From Hyphomicrobiales bacterium (GTDB taxonomy: Bacteria; Pseudomonadota; Alphaproteobacteria; Rhizobiales; Rhizobiaceae), in NCBI GenBank assembly GCA_900469625.1, contig UBXV01000016.1:1-64000 (forward strand): a DNA stretch of 64,000 nt, read 5' to 3'. Below, piece after piece: positions 46,626-59,383 of the stretch (its first letter is position 1; every line of letters starts with the position of its first letter). Position numbers and translations under genes: made by a program. The notes below the pieces were generated by a model, which searched no databases, had not been told where the DNA came from, and saw only the letters and a list, made by a program, of their open reading frames with translations.

Positions 46626-47105
46626 TCAGCCGCGGGCGCCCGCGGCGCCCGTCAGCAGCGTCGGCACGATGACCTTGTGAAACGGCATGACCGCCGCCAG
46701 ATAGATGCGCCCGAGCGTGTTATGACGCCGGATCAGCGTCGTCACTCCGACGATCTGGTTGACGGCCGATCCTGCCCTGATGTCGACGATGATGCGGAAA
46801 TCAAGATGCGCATCGTCGAAGCCAAGGACGACCTCGTCGTCGGTCCGCGACACGACCGGGAACGGCCCGATCAGGCCCTGGTTTCCGTGCTTGGGCGCCT
46901 CGGTCTTCAGGCCGACCAGCGATACCAGCCGGTTGCGCATCGCCATCAGGCCGCTCACCCATGGCGGTAAATTGCCAAGCGCGCGCTCGGCCGCCTCCAT
47001 TGCCGTCAGCCCCTTGCCATTGAGAGCAAGTTCGAAGCGATCGGCCCAGTCGGTATTAGGCAGATGCGGGCTCGGCAGATGAACGGGGGCGGGTCTCGGT
47101 TTCAT
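46626..47105 (-). CDS. DUF2867-like protein
   Basis: A 159-residue protein whose C-terminal half (LDFRIIVDIR, then RRHNTLGRIYLAAVMPFHKVIVP) resembles DUF2867, a domain of unknown function with an SRPBCC-like appearance. No signal peptide or catalytic motif is seen. AGAGGGATC immediately before the ATG at 47105 decides the start; a longer frame to 47267 has no site. Its stop is 7 bp from that of tetR, convergent. Confidence 0.6.
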   Translation of the reverse strand: MKPRPAPVHLPSPHLPNTDWADRFELALNGKGLTAMEAAERALGNLPPWVSGLMAMRNRLVSLVGLKTEAPKHGNQGLIGPFPVVSRTDDEVVLGFDDAHLDFRIIVDIRAGSAVNQIVGVTTLIRRHNTLGRIYLAAVMPFHKVIVPTLLTGAAGARG

Positions 47106-47226
47106 GATCCCTCTTGGCCATAGCGAGAGCAACTCCGGGAAAGTGACCGGAATTGCGCGATTGCCAGAAGCGACGATATCCGTCGCTAGCGCATGGGATC
47201 GATGATCGCGCCGAATGAAGGCGCGC

Positions 47227-47253
47227 GACAGGGGGCCGCTTGTCGCAGCCCCC
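47227..47253 (-). terminator. Hairpin after lpdA
   Basis: CAGGGGGC (47227-47234) and GCCCCCTG (47246-47253) form an 8-bp perfect stem 11 bp past the lpdA stop. No T-run follows on the minus strand. Confidence 0.5.
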
Positions 47254-47263
47254 TGCCAAATCG

Positions 47264-48670
47264 TCACATGTGGATCGGCTTGAAGAATGTCGACAGTGCC
47301 GCTTCCTTGACCGCCTCCGACATGGTCGGGTGCGCGTGGCAGGTGCGGCCGAGATCTTCCGACGAGCCGCCGAACTCCATCAGCACGGCAATCTCGTGGA
47401 TCATCTCGCCGGCGCCGAAGCCGACGATGTGACCGCCGAGAACCCGGTCGGTTTCCTTGTCGGCGAGGATCTTGACGAAGCCGTCGGTCACCTGCATCGC
47501 CCGCGCCCGGCCGTTGGCCGTGAACGGGAACTTGCCGACCTTGTAGGCCACGCCTGCAGCCTTCAGCTCTTCCTCGGTCTTGCCGACGGAGGCCACTTCC
47601 GGCTGGGTGTAGACGACGCCGGGGATGACGTCATAGTTCACGTGGCCGGCCTGGCCGGCGAGGATTTCGGCAACTGCAACGCCTTCGTCCTCGGCCTTGT
47701 GCGCCAGCATCGGGCCGCGCACCACGTCGCCGATGGCATAGATGCCGGCAACGCTGGTCTGGAAGTGATTGTCGATCTCGACGCGGCCGCGCGGGTCCAT
47801 GACCACGCCGGCTTCGGCAAGGCCAAGGCCTTCGGTGTAGGGCTTGCGGCCGGTGGCGATCAGCACGACGTCGGCGTCGAGCGTGACGGCGTCACCGCCC
47901 TTGACCGGCTCGAACGTCACCTTGGCACCCTTGCCGTCCTTGACGACGCCGGTCACCTTGGCGCCGAGCTTGAAGTCCATGCCTTGCTTGGCCAGCATGC
48001 GCTGGAACTGCTTGGAGACTTCGCCGTCCATGCCGCCGAGGATCGCATCGAGATACTCGACCACGGTCACCTTGGCGCCGAGACGGGCCCAGACCGAGCC
48101 GAGCTCGAGGCCGATGACGCCGCCACCGACGACGATCATGTTGGCCGGAACCTTGTCGAGCGCGATGCCGCCGGTCGACGAGATGATCACCTTTTCATCA
48201 ATATCGACGGCAACGCCCGGAATGCCGGCAACGTCGGAGCCGGTGGCGATGACGATGTTCTTCGTCTCGAGCACCTGGACTTCGCCCTTGTCGTTGGTGA
48301 CGGAGACCTTGCCCTGGCCGAGAACCTTGCCGGTGCCCTGGATGCCCTCGATCTTGTTCTTCTTGAACAGGAAGGAAACACCCTCGACGTTGGCCTTAAC
48401 GGTCGCATCCTTGTGCGCCATCATCTTTGTCAGGTTGAGCTTCGGTGCAGCGACTTCGACGCCGAGCGCATCGAGGCCATGGCCGGCCTGGTGGAACATT
48501 TCGGAAGCGTGCAGCAGCGCCTTGGAGGGGATGCAACCGATGTTGAGGCAGGTGCCGCCATAGGTGGCGCGCTTTTCGACGACGCCGACCTTCAGGCCGA
48601 GCTGTGCCGCCTTGATGGCGCAGACATAGCCGCCGGGGCCGCTGCCGATAACGATGAGATCATAAGCCAT
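47264..48670 (-). CDS. lpdA: Dihydrolipoamide dehydrogenase (E3 of 2-oxoglutarate dehydrogenase)
   Basis: A 468-residue FAD disulfide oxidoreductase that reoxidises lipoyl groups and reduces NAD. FAD-binding GSGPGGY is near the start, the redox-active disulfide is in GGTCLNIGCIPSKALL, NAD-binding GGGVIGLELGSVW is mid-protein, and the acid-base His/Glu pair is in HAHPTMSEAVKEA. Proximity to sucAB makes it the probable E3 of the oxoglutarate complex, but it follows an unrelated set of genes. Confidence 0.95.
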   Translation of the reverse strand: MAYDLIVIGSGPGGYVCAIKAAQLGLKVGVVEKRATYGGTCLNIGCIPSKALLHASEMFHQAGHGLDALGVEVAAPKLNLTKMMAHKDATVKANVEGVSFLFKKNKIEGIQGTGKVLGQGKVSVTNDKGEVQVLETKNIVIATGSDVAGIPGVAVDIDEKVIISSTGGIALDKVPANMIVVGGGVIGLELGSVWARLGAKVTVVEYLDAILGGMDGEVSKQFQRMLAKQGMDFKLGAKVTGVVKDGKGAKVTFEPVKGGDAVTLDADVVLIATGRKPYTEGLGLAEAGVVMDPRGRVEIDNHFQTSVAGIYAIGDVVRGPMLAHKAEDEGVAVAEILAGQAGHVNYDVIPGVVYTQPEVASVGKTEEELKAAGVAYKVGKFPFTANGRARAMQVTDGFVKILADKETDRVLGGHIVGFGAGEMIHEIAVLMEFGGSSEDLGRTCHAHPTMSEAVKEAALSTFFKPIHM

Positions 48671-48695
48671 GATATTATCCTTCCTTCAGGGACGG

Positions 48696-49448
48696 TTACC
48701 GTCCGCCGCTGACATTGAGAATGGCTCCCGTCACGTAAGTCGCCTTATCGGACAGGAGGTAGAGAACCGCATCCGCCACTTCCCCGGCCGTGCCGGGTCG
48801 CTGGACGGGGATGGTTGACGCGAGATCGCGTGCCCGGTCCGGCAGCCCGCCGGACGCGTGGATTTCTGTGTCGATGATGCCCGGGCGAACGGCGTTGACC
48901 CGCACGCCCTCGGTTGCGACTTCGCGCGCAAGACCGATGGTGAACGTGTCGATCGCTCCCTTTGAGGCCGCATAATCGACATATTGCGCCGGCGAGCCGA
49001 GCTCCGCGGCGACCGACGAAATATTGACGATGACGCCGCCCTTGCCGCCGTGGCGCGTCGACATGCGGCGAACCGCTTGCCCCGCGCACAGGATCGAGCC
49101 GGTCACGTTGATGCGGAACATCCGCTCCAGCCGCTCGACCGACATCTCGTCGACGCGCTGGGTCGGGCCGACGATACCGGCATTGTTGACCAGCCCGTCG
49201 AGCCGCCCGAAGGCCCTGTCGATGGCGGCAAACATTGCCTTGATGTCCGCGTCGGACCCGACATCGCCCCTGAGCGCGATCGCCGATCCGCCACCCTCAA
49301 CGATCGCCGCGACGACCGCATCCGCGGCCGCGGCATTCGATGCGTAGTTGACGACGACGGACCAGCCGGCCTTGGCTGCGCCAAGGCAAATCTCGGCCCC
49401 GATGCCCCGGCTGCCGCCGGTGACGAGTAGGACGGGCGCTTGCCTCAT
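48696..49448 (-). CDS. Short-chain dehydrogenase/reductase
   Basis: A 250-residue SDR with TGGSRGIG near residue 10, NNAG near residue 90 and the catalytic YAASK. Closest in style to FabG-like or glucose-1-dehydrogenase-like SDRs; substrate unknown. The ATG at 49448 overlaps the stop of the upstream gene by four bases; a GTG at 49457 is the alternative. It is the last accessory gene before lpdA (25-bp gap). Confidence 0.83.
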   Translation of the reverse strand: MRQAPVLLVTGGSRGIGAEICLGAAKAGWSVVVNYASNAAAADAVVAAIVEGGGSAIALRGDVGSDADIKAMFAAIDRAFGRLDGLVNNAGIVGPTQRVDEMSVERLERMFRINVTGSILCAGQAVRRMSTRHGGKGGVIVNISSVAAELGSPAQYVDYAASKGAIDTFTIGLAREVATEGVRVNAVRPGIIDTEIHASGGLPDRARDLASTIPVQRPGTAGEVADAVLYLLSDKATYVTGAILNVSGGR

Positions 49449-49948
49449 GCCGCACACCCCTTGAGGGTGAAGGCATCCCAGCTGTCGGTTTCGGCCTTGC
49501 CCTTGCCCCAGGCGCTTGAAGCGCGAAGGGCCGGGCCGAAATCAGGCAACAGGATCTGGTGTGCGGCGGGCGCCGTTTCAGCCGGGATCTCGGCGATCGC
49601 GCCAGCCTTGTCGACGGAATAGACTGTCCCCTGCCAGACGGTGCAGGCGCGGAGCTCCTCGCCGGTGGCATCGCCTTCTGGGCAATTGTGCATGACGATG
49701 CCGGTCGCGCGTTCCGGCTCGCCCGCCGGCATGACGACGCCGTCAAGCAACAGACCGGGTTTCAAGACCGCAATTTTGAAATGGTTGCTGGTAACGGCAC
49801 TTTCCGATCCCACCGGCTCGAAACGCAGCTCGTATCCGCCATCGCGGTCGCCGTAGATGGCGCGCGCCTGGCTGCACTCCGCGCCGAGCGCCGGCGTAGC
49901 AGCGACCACGCCGAGTGCAGCAAGGAGAATGGCGCGGGCAAGAACCAT
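49445..49948 (-). CDS. Secreted hypothetical protein
   Basis: A 167-residue protein with a clear signal peptide (residues 1-22, LARAILLAALGVVAATPALGA). The mature part has four Cys (GAECSQAR, MHNCPEG, LRACTVW and a C-terminal KGCAA), compatible with two disulfides in the periplasm. Family not recognised. It starts 2 bp after the LysE stop and overlaps the next gene by four bases. An in-frame extension to 50359 runs through LysE and is rejected. Confidence 0.65.
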   Translation of the reverse strand: MVLARAILLAALGVVAATPALGAECSQARAIYGDRDGGYELRFEPVGSESAVTSNHFKIAVLKPGLLLDGVVMPAGEPERATGIVMHNCPEGDATGEELRACTVWQGTVYSVDKAGAIAEIPAETAPAAHQILLPDFGPALRASSAWGKGKAETDSWDAFTLKGCAA

Positions 49949-49950
49949 GA

Positions 49951-50592
49951 TCAGGCCGCCTTCTCGGTCGCAAGCTTCAGGCCAAGCGCAATGAACACGA
50001 AGCCGCTGGCGCGATCGATCCACTTGCTGGCGCGGGTGAAGGCGGCGCGCATGCGCGGCGTCGTCATGAACAGGCTGACGCCGACGAACCACGCGATCAG
50101 GCAGGTGGCCATGACAAGGCCATAGCCGAACTTGATCATCATCGGCGTGTGGGCGTGAACGACCGTCGAGAAGATCGACAGGAAGAAGAACACCGGCTTC
50201 GGATTGAGCGCATTTGCGGCAAAGCCGAGACCGAAGGCCTTGGCGGCCGACTGGCTCTTCGCAGGCTCGCCCGACGGGCCCGCATCGACGGAAATATCCG
50301 TCTGCCCGGCCCTGAGCGCCTTGATGCCGATATAGATCAGGTAAGCGACGCCGCACCATTTGACGATGTTGAACAGGTAGATCGACTGCGAAATGATCAG
50401 CCCGAGGCCAAGGATCGTGTAGGTGACGTGAAACATGAGCGAGGTGCCGATGCCGAACGACGTGATGATCGCCGGGCGGCGGCCATGGACGATCGACTGG
50501 CGCATGACCATCGCCAGGTCGGCGCCGGGCGAAACGATGGCGAAGGAGAAGATCGCCATCAGCGACGCGAGTTCGAGGAGATACTGGCTCAT
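49951..50592 (-). CDS. LysE/RhtB family amino-acid exporter
   Basis: A 213-residue inner-membrane exporter with about six hydrophobic segments. The opening LASLMAIFSFAIVSPGADLAMVMRQS (two runs) contains the conserved SPGADLAMV motif of the RhtB/LysE family. The substrate is probably an amino acid or derivative. It overlaps the upstream VOC gene by four bases. Confidence 0.85.
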   Translation of the reverse strand: MSQYLLELASLMAIFSFAIVSPGADLAMVMRQSIVHGRRPAIITSFGIGTSLMFHVTYTILGLGLIISQSIYLFNIVKWCGVAYLIYIGIKALRAGQTDISVDAGPSGEPAKSQSAAKAFGLGFAANALNPKPVFFFLSIFSTVVHAHTPMMIKFGYGLVMATCLIAWFVGVSLFMTTPRMRAAFTRASKWIDRASGFVFIALGLKLATEKAA

Positions 50593-51014
50593 GGTTGCGC
50601 TACCGGTGCGTTGAAGGCCCAGACGTGGCCGAAGGGATCCCTGATACGCGCATAGCGCGCCTGCCAGAACGTATCCTGCGGCTCCAGCACTGTCGATGCC
50701 CCGGCAGCGACCGCCCGCGCATAGGCCGCATCGACGTCGCCGGATTCGGCCAGGTTGATGCTGATCGCGACGCCCGTGCCGCCAACCGTCAGCGGCGAGA
50801 GAACGCTGCCGCCGAACTCGGGAAATTCGTCATGCAGCATCACTTCGCCGCGGAACATCGCGAGATTGGCATGCATCACCCGTTTGCCGTCTTCCGCCAT
50901 CTGCTGGAAGGTGTTCACCGCGCCGAAGGCTTTCTCGTAGAAGGCAATGGCGGCCAGCCCGTCCCTGACGCAGATATGGGCCTGGATCGGCGGTACGTCG
51001 GTTCCGAATGCCAT
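50589..51014 (-). CDS. VOC (glyoxalase/bleomycin-resistance) family protein
   Basis: A 141-residue vicinal-oxygen-chelate protein of the PhnB-like group: two beta-alpha-beta-beta-beta halves, with HICVRDGLAAIAFYEKAFGA at the start and IRDPFGHVWAF at the end. Enzymatic activity is uncertain; a catalytic Glu of classical glyoxalase I is not evident. First gene of the coupled set VOC-LysE-secreted protein-SDR. Confidence 0.78.
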   Translation of the reverse strand: MAFGTDVPPIQAHICVRDGLAAIAFYEKAFGAVNTFQQMAEDGKRVMHANLAMFRGEVMLHDEFPEFGGSVLSPLTVGGTGVAISINLAESGDVDAAYARAVAAGASTVLEPQDTFWQARYARIRDPFGHVWAFNAPVAQP

Positions 51015-51131
51015 GTCCTTGCGTCTCCGTTCAGTGCATTTCCAGGAAGAGTACGAAGCGGTCTTTCGTCAGTAAGCGCTTAAAAAACAAACAGGAGCAT
51101 TTCCGGTTGTCCGTGCAAAACCGCAGGCGCT

Positions 51132-51521
51132 CTAGACGAGGATGCCTGCCAGCATCATCACCAGTCCGGCAGCGGACACCGTCCATACGGCCGAGCGGAC
51201 CAGGCCAAGACCGCCGACATAGATCGGCAGGTAGGCGACCCTAGCCCAGAACCAGATCATTGCGCCCCATTGCGTCAGCCCGTCGCTGCGGCCGGAAAGC
51301 TCGATCAGCACGGCAAGCGCAATGAAGACCGGATAGGTCTCATGGAAATTGCGCAGCGCCCGCGTAGCCCTTCCGGTGAACACGTTGGGCTCGGACGCCA
51401 CATCCCGGTTGGTGTCGGCTTCGATGATGCCGTTCTGCAGCCGATAGGCGCCCGCCTGCGCCATCACATAGACGACGGCCAGCACGGCACTCCAGAGCAG
51501 ATAGGTCAGTTCCAGCGACAT
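51132..51521 (-). CDS. MAPEG family membrane protein
   Basis: A 129-residue protein with about four membrane helices. The segment NVFTGRATRALRNFHETYPVF has the conserved Arg/Glu pattern of MAPEG proteins (microsomal glutathione-transferase-like). Bacterial members are of mostly unknown function. It stands between sucB and the VOC gene on the same strand with a 117-bp gap downstream. Confidence 0.8.
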   Translation of the reverse strand: MSLELTYLLWSAVLAVVYVMAQAGAYRLQNGIIEADTNRDVASEPNVFTGRATRALRNFHETYPVFIALAVLIELSGRSDGLTQWGAMIWFWARVAYLPIYVGGLGLVRSAVWTVSAAGLVMMLAGILV

Positions 51522-51555
51522 GGTGCGATCCGCGATGATCGGGCCGGAGAAGGAA

Positions 51556-51580
51556 ACGGGGGCTGCGATTGCGCCCCCGT
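51556..51580 (-). terminator. Hairpin after sucB
   Basis: ACGGGGGC (51556-51563) and GCCCCCGT (51573-51580) form an 8-bp stem just past the sucB stop, with TTTCC following on the minus strand. It probably ends the mdh-sucCDAB transcript. Confidence 0.65.
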
Positions 51581-51587
51581 CATTGTC

Positions 51588-52829
51588 TTAGAGATCGAGA
51601 ACCAGACGTTCCGGATCCTCGAGGCTGTCCTTGACGCGCACGAGGAAGGTAACCGCTTCCTTGCCGTCGACCATGCGATGGTCGTAGGACAGCGCCAGGT
51701 ACATCATCGGACGGATGACGATCTGGCCGCCGACGACAACCGGACGGTCCTGGATCTTGTGCATACCGAGGATACCCGACTGCGGTGCATTCAGGATCGG
51801 CGAAGACATCAGCGAGCCGTAGACGCCACCGTTGGAGATGGTGAAGGTGCCGCCCTGCATGTCCGCCATCGACAGCTGACCGTCGCGGGCAAGCTTGCCC
51901 AACCGGCCGATGTCCTTCTCGATCTCGGCGATCGACATCTGGTCGGCATCGCGAACGACCGGAACGACAAGACCCTTGTCCGTACCGACGGCGACGCCGA
52001 TGTGGCAGAAGTTCTTGTAGATGACGTCCGTGCCGTCGATCTCGGCGTTGACGGCCGGGATTTCCTTCAGCGCGTGGGTGACGGCCTTGGTGAAGAAGCC
52101 CATGAAGCCGAGCTTCACGCCATGCTTCTTCTCGAAGATGTCCTTGTAGCGGTTGCGCAGGCTCATGACCGCGCTCATGTCCACTTCGTTGTAGGTGGTG
52201 AGCATGGCGGCGGTGTTCTGCGCGTCCTTGAGGCGACGGGCGATCGTCTGGCGCAGGCGGGTCATCTTGACGCGCTCTTCACGAACGACGTCCTCGGTGG
52301 TCGACGGCGCGCGGGCCTGAACCTTGACCGGCTCGGCAGCGGCCGGAGCCGAAATGCCCTTGGCGACGGCAGCAAGCACATCACCCTTCAGTACCTGGCC
52401 GCGCTTGCCCGAACCGTCGACCTGGTCGGCCGAGAGGTTGTTTTCGGCAAGCAGCTTGCCGGCGGACGGTGCCGGCGGCATCGACGATGCGACCGGGGCC
52501 GCAGCAGCAGCGGCAGGCTGGGCAGCCGGAGCGGCAGCAGCCGGCTCGGCCTTCTTCTCGGCAGCAGCCGGAGCGGCTGCAGCAGCGCCAGCGCCAGCGG
52601 CGATCTGGCCGAGCAGCGCGCCGAGACCGACGGTCTCGCCGGCCTGGGCAACGATTTCGGAGAGAACGCCGGCAGACGGTGCCGGAACTTCGATCGTCAC
52701 CTTGTCGGTTTCAAGTTCCAGCAGCGGCTCGTCTGCCTTGATGGCATCGCCGACCTTCTTGAACCAGGTGCCGACGGTCGCTTCACTGACGGATTCGCCA
52801 AGGGTGGGAACGCGGATTTCTGTTGCCAT
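51588..52829 (-). CDS. sucB: 2-Oxoglutarate dehydrogenase E2 (dihydrolipoyl succinyltransferase)
   Basis: A 413-residue core of the oxoglutarate dehydrogenase complex. One lipoyl domain (lipoyl Lys in [11 protein letters not shown], near residue 43) is followed by an Ala/Pro-rich linker, a peripheral-subunit-binding domain ([20 protein letters not shown]) and the catalytic domain with the active-site SYDHRMVDG. The linker is long and low in complexity, as expected. 61 bp after sucA. Confidence 0.95.
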   Translation of the reverse strand: MATEIRVPTLGESVSEATVGTWFKKVGDAIKADEPLLELETDKVTIEVPAPSAGVLSEIVAQAGETVGLGALLGQIAAGAGAAAAAPAAAEKKAEPAAAAPAAQPAAAAAAPVASSMPPAPSAGKLLAENNLSADQVDGSGKRGQVLKGDVLAAVAKGISAPAAAEPVKVQARAPSTTEDVVREERVKMTRLRQTIARRLKDAQNTAAMLTTYNEVDMSAVMSLRNRYKDIFEKKHGVKLGFMGFFTKAVTHALKEIPAVNAEIDGTDVIYKNFCHIGVAVGTDKGLVVPVVRDADQMSIAEIEKDIGRLGKLARDGQLSMADMQGGTFTISNGGVYGSLMSSPILNAPQSGILGMHKIQDRPVVVGGQIVIRPMMYLALSYDHRMVDGKEAVTFLVRVKDSLEDPERLVLDL

Positions 52830-52890
52830 GATTTTTGTTCCGTTGATCAGATATCTGTTTCTATCGATTGGCTCGGCGCCAAGGGGGCAA

Positions 52891-55887
52891 TCAGCCCCCC
52901 AGCGCGTCCTCGAGGAAGGCGGCCAGCTGCGCCATGTGCTTCGACATCAGGCCCGTTGCCGGCGATGCGGCAGCCGGACGGCCGGTGTAGCGCACGCGCT
53001 GATACTTGGCGTCGATATGGGCAAGCACCCATTCCAGGTACGGGTCGATGAACGACCAGGCGCCCATGTTCTTCGGCTCTTCCTGGCACCAGACCATTTC
53101 CGCATTGCGGAAGCGGCTGAGCTCGTTGATCAGCGCCTTGGCCGGGAACGGATAGAGCTGTTCGACGCGCAGCAGGTAGACGTCGTCGATGCCGCGCTTC
53201 TCGCGCTCTTCGAGCAGATCGTAGTAGACCTTGCCGGAGCACAGCACGACGCGACGGATCTTGGAATCCTTCTGCAGCTTGATCGGGCCGTCCTTGATGA
53301 CTTCGGCGTCATCCCACAGCAGGCGGTGGAACGAGCTTTCGCCGGCCATTTCCGACAGGCTCGAAACCGCGCGCTTGTGGCGCAGCAGCGACTTCGGCGT
53401 CATCAGGATCAGCGGCTTGCGGAAGTCGCGCTTCACCTGGCGGCGCAGGATGTGGAAGTAGTTCGCCGGCGTCGTGACGTTGGCGACCTGCATGTTGTCT
53501 TCCGCGCAAAGCTGCAGGAAGCGCTCGAGGCGAGCCGAGGAGTGCTCCGGACCCTGACCTTCATAACCGTGCGGCAGCAGGCAGACGAGGCCGGACATAC
53601 GCAGCCACTTGCGTTCGCCCGACGAGACGAACTGGTCGAACACGACCTGCGCGCCGTTGGCGAAGTCGCCGAACTGGGCTTCCCAGAGGGTCAGCGCGTT
53701 CGGGCGGGCCAGCGAGTAGCCGTATTCGAAGCCGAGCACAGCCTCTTCCGAAAGCATCGAGTTGATGACTTCGTAGCGGGCCTGGGTCGGTGCGAGGTTC
53801 GCAAGCGGGATGTAGCGATCTTCGGTCTGCTGATCGTAGAGAACCGAGTGGCGCTGCGAGAAGGTGCCGCGTTCGCAGTCCTGGCCGGACAGGCGGATCT
53901 TGGTGCCTTCGACGCAGAGCGTGCCGAACGCCAGCGCTTCCGCCATCGCCCAGTCGATCCCCTCGCCGGTTGTCACCATGTTGGCGCGGTTTTCCATGAA
54001 GCGCTGGATGGTGCGGTGCGCGTTGAAGCCCGCCGGGATCTCGGCGATCTTGCGGCCGATTTCCTTCAACTGCTTCATCGGCACGGAGGTCTTGCCGCGA
54101 CGCTGTTCGTCCTGGTTGTCAGCCGAGCGCAGGCCCGACCAGACGCCATCCAGCCAGTCGGCCTTGTTGGGCTTGTAGGACTGGCCAGCCTCGAACTCCT
54201 GCTCGAGATGGGCGCGCCAATCGGCTTTCATCTTCTCCACTTCGCCTTCGCTCATCAGGCCCTCGGCGACCAGGCGGTCGGAGTAGAGCTGGACGACGGT
54301 CTTGTGGCCGCGGATGACCTTGTACATCTTCGGCTGCGTGAACGCAGGCTCGTCGCCTTCGTTGTGGCCGAAACGGCGGTAGCAGAACATGTCGATGACG
54401 ACAGGCTTGTGGAACTTCATCCGGAATTCGGTGGCGATCTTGGCCGCGTAGACGACCGCTTCCGGATCGTCGCCGTTGACGTGGAAGATCGGCGCCTCGA
54501 TCATCTTGGCCACATCCGAAGGATAGGGCGACGAACGCGAGAAGGCCGGATTGGTGGTGAAGCCGATCTGGTTGTTGATGATGAAGTGGACCGTGCCGGC
54601 AACGCGGTGACCCCGCAGGCCCGACAGACCCAGGATTTCGGCAATGACGCCCTGGCCGGCGAAGGCCGCGTCGCCATGCAGCAGCAGCGGCATGACCTTG
54701 GCGCGTTCGCGCAGCGGGATGATGTCGCCTTCGAACACGGTCGCCATCTGGTCCTGCTTGGCGCGGGCCTTGCCCATGACCACAGGGTTGACGATTTCGA
54801 GGTGCGACGGGTTGGCCGTCAGCGACAGGTGAACCTTGTTGCCGTCGAATTCGCGGTCGGAGGAAGCACCGAGATGGTACTTCACGTCGCCGGAACCTTC
54901 GACGTCGTCAGGCGCGTAGGAGCCGCCCTTGAACTCGTGGAAGATGGCGCGATGCGGCTTGGCCATGACCTGGGACAGGACGTTCAGGCGACCGCGGTGG
55001 GCCATGCCGAGAACGATTTCCTTCAGGCCTTCCTGGCCGCCGCGCTTGATGATCTGCTCGAGCGCCGGGATCAGCGATTCACCGCCGTCGAGACCGAAGC
55101 GCTTGGTACCCTTGTACTTGACGTCGATGAACTGCTCGAAGCCTTCCGACTCGATCAGCTTCTGCAGGATCGCCTTCTTGCCCTCGGGCGTGAACTCGAC
55201 GCCCTTGTCCGGGCCCTCGATGCGTTCCTGGATCCAGCCCTTCTCTTCCGGGTTGGACATGTGCATGAATTCGACGCCGATCGTCGAGCAATAGGTGCGC
55301 TCGAGGATTTCGACCATCTCGCGAATGCTCGCGTATTCGAGGCCGAGCACGTTGTCGATGAAGATCTTCCGATCGAGGTCCTTCTCCTCGAACCCGTAGT
55401 TCGAAGGCGAAAGCTCGTTGTAGTCGTCGACCGGAGCGGCAAGGCCAAGCGGGTCGAGCTTGGCATGCAGGTGGCCGCGGGCGCGGTAGGCGCGGATCAT
55501 CATGATGGCGCGCACCGAATCGCGGGTCGCCTGATGGATATCGGCAGCGCTTGCCGGCGTGCCGGTGACGGCAGCGGCTTCTTCAGCCTTCGCCTTCACC
55601 TTCTTTTCGATGACCTTTTCGACCGTGCCCCAGTCGCCGTCGAGCGCGGAGACGAGTTCGCCGTTGGCGACGATCGGCCAGTTGGGCTTCTTCCAGGAGG
55701 CGCCCTTGGCGGCCTTCACCACATCTTCGGGCTTGTCGGCCAGCGCCTTGAAGAAGGCCTGCCATTCAGCCGAGACGGATGACGGGTCCGTTTCGTAGCG
55801 TGCATAGAGCTGCTCGATATAGGCGGCGTTCGCGCCGTCCAGAAACGATGTGAGCTGGAATTGCTCGTTGGCCTCTTGCCTTGCCAT
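52891..55887 (-). CDS. sucA: 2-Oxoglutarate dehydrogenase E1
   Basis: A 998-residue thiamine-diphosphate enzyme that decarboxylates 2-oxoglutarate. The N-terminal E2-contact segment [18 protein letters not shown], the ThDP/Mg motif from GDAAFAGQG to INNQIGF, and the C-terminal transketolase-like half ([20 protein letters not shown]) are intact. It is separated from sucD by a 164-bp gap containing a stem-loop. Confidence 0.96.
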   Translation of the reverse strand: MARQEANEQFQLTSFLDGANAAYIEQLYARYETDPSSVSAEWQAFFKALADKPEDVVKAAKGASWKKPNWPIVANGELVSALDGDWGTVEKVIEKKVKAKAEEAAAVTGTPASAADIHQATRDSVRAIMMIRAYRARGHLHAKLDPLGLAAPVDDYNELSPSNYGFEEKDLDRKIFIDNVLGLEYASIREMVEILERTYCSTIGVEFMHMSNPEEKGWIQERIEGPDKGVEFTPEGKKAILQKLIESEGFEQFIDVKYKGTKRFGLDGGESLIPALEQIIKRGGQEGLKEIVLGMAHRGRLNVLSQVMAKPHRAIFHEFKGGSYAPDDVEGSGDVKYHLGASSDREFDGNKVHLSLTANPSHLEIVNPVVMGKARAKQDQMATVFEGDIIPLRERAKVMPLLLHGDAAFAGQGVIAEILGLSGLRGHRVAGTVHFIINNQIGFTTNPAFSRSSPYPSDVAKMIEAPIFHVNGDDPEAVVYAAKIATEFRMKFHKPVVIDMFCYRRFGHNEGDEPAFTQPKMYKVIRGHKTVVQLYSDRLVAEGLMSEGEVEKMKADWRAHLEQEFEAGQSYKPNKADWLDGVWSGLRSADNQDEQRRGKTSVPMKQLKEIGRKIAEIPAGFNAHRTIQRFMENRANMVTTGEGIDWAMAEALAFGTLCVEGTKIRLSGQDCERGTFSQRHSVLYDQQTEDRYIPLANLAPTQARYEVINSMLSEEAVLGFEYGYSLARPNALTLWEAQFGDFANGAQVVFDQFVSSGERKWLRMSGLVCLLPHGYEGQGPEHSSARLERFLQLCAEDNMQVANVTTPANYFHILRRQVKRDFRKPLILMTPKSLLRHKRAVSSLSEMAGESSFHRLLWDDAEVIKDGPIKLQKDSKIRRVVLCSGKVYYDLLEEREKRGIDDVYLLRVEQLYPFPAKALINELSRFRNAEMVWCQEEPKNMGAWSFIDPYLEWVLAHIDAKYQRVRYTGRPAAASPATGLMSKHMAQLAAFLEDALGG

Positions 55888-56004
55888 GGGTTCTCGCGGA
55901 CGTTTTGGTCCGCCTCCTGACTTTAAGTTGGGATGCCGGGTTTTCCCGGTCGTTCATCATTATCAGGCGCCTTACGTGCGCCCGGCATGCGTCATAACTG
56001 CGGT

Positions 56005-56037
56005 CGTCGGGGCCGGTTGATATCGCCAGCCCCGACG
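56005..56037 (-). promoter_or_regulatory. Stem-loop between sucD and sucA
   Basis: CGTCGGGGC (56005-56013) pairs perfectly with GCCCCGACG (56029-56037), 15-nt loop, 15 bp past the sucD stop. No T-run follows. It could act as a partial terminator or mRNA processing/stability element that sets sucCD against sucAB levels. Confidence 0.5.
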
Positions 56038-56051
56038 GCGCTTATGTAGGG

Positions 56052-56954
56052 TCAGCCCTTGAGGACTTCGACCAGCGTCTTGCCAAGGCGCGCCGGCGAA
56101 GGCGACACGCGGATGCCTGCCTGCTCCATCGCAGCGATCTTGGATTCCGCATCGCCCTTGCCGCCGGAAACGACGGCGCCGGCGTGACCCATGGTGCGGC
56201 CCTTCGGCGCGGTACGGCCCGCGATGAAACCGGCCATCGGCTTCTTGCGCCCCTTCTTGGCTTCGTCGATCAGGAACTGCGCCGCTTCTTCTTCAGCCGA
56301 GCCGCCGATTTCGCCGATCATGATGATCGAGGTCGTGGCTTCGTCGGCCAGGAACATTTCCAGGACGTCGATGAACTCGGTGCCCTTGACCGGGTCGCCG
56401 CCGATGCCGACAGCCGTCGTCTGGCCGAGGCCTTCGTTGGACGTCTGGAACACGGCTTCGTAGGTCAGCGTGCCGGAGCGCGAGACGATGCCGACCGAAC
56501 CCTTGCGGAAGATCGAGCCCGGCATGATGCCGATCTTGCATTCTTCCGGGGTCAGGATACCGGGGCAGTTCGGGCCGAGAAGGCGCGACTTGGAGCGGTC
56601 GAGGCGAGCCTTGACGCGGACCATGTCGGCAACCGGGATGCCTTCGGTGATGCAGGTGATGAACGGGATTTCGGCATCGATCGCCTCGATGATCGCGTCC
56701 GCGGCACCAGCCGGCGGAACGTAGATCACGGATGCGTCCGCACCGGTCTTTTCACGGCCTTCGGCAACCGAAGCGAAGATCGGCAGGGTTTCGCCCTTGG
56801 AGCCGGTCCAGGTTTCGCCGCCCTTCTTCGGGTGGATGCCACCGACCATCTGCGTGCCGTAATAGGCAAGCGCCTGCTCGGTGTGGAAGGTTCCGGTCTT
56901 GCCGGTCAGGCCCTGAACGAGGACCTTGGTGTTCTTGTTGACGAGAATCGACAT
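56052..56954 (-). CDS. sucD: Succinyl-CoA ligase alpha subunit
   Basis: A 300-residue subunit with the N-terminal CoA-binding segment [18 protein letters not shown]-like region and the phospho-His in [14 protein letters not shown]. It converts succinyl-CoA to succinate with nucleotide phosphorylation, together with sucC. 17 bp after sucC. Confidence 0.96.
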   Translation of the reverse strand: MSILVNKNTKVLVQGLTGKTGTFHTEQALAYYGTQMVGGIHPKKGGETWTGSKGETLPIFASVAEGREKTGADASVIYVPPAGAADAIIEAIDAEIPFITCITEGIPVADMVRVKARLDRSKSRLLGPNCPGILTPEECKIGIMPGSIFRKGSVGIVSRSGTLTYEAVFQTSNEGLGQTTAVGIGGDPVKGTEFIDVLEMFLADEATTSIIMIGEIGGSAEEEAAQFLIDEAKKGRKKPMAGFIAGRTAPKGRTMGHAGAVVSGGKGDAESKIAAMEQAGIRVSPSPARLGKTLVEVLKG

Positions 56955-56971
56955 GTGGTCTGGTCCTTCAG

Positions 56972-58165
<1,194 letters not shown>

Positions 58166-58275
58166 GGTGTTTTTCCTGTCTGGAGCATTCTGCAGGCGGG
58201 ACAATTGCCCGCCCGCGAAAATGCGGCAAAAACAAAAGGTCGAGCGAATGCAGGCATCCGCTCAACGGGACGCGA

Positions 58276-59316
<1,041 letters not shown>

Positions 59317-59383
59317 TTAAACGGCAATCGTTAAAATATCAAATGATACTTTTGGAGAGAACGATTTCAATCGGTTAGATCAT

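Noticed and set aside
52324-55782. A 1152-codon open frame on the plus strand opposite sucA/sucB
   Set aside because: It is antisense to two complete conserved enzymes, has a composition rich in Arg, Ala, Asp and Val typical of GC-rich mirror frames, and shows no domain.
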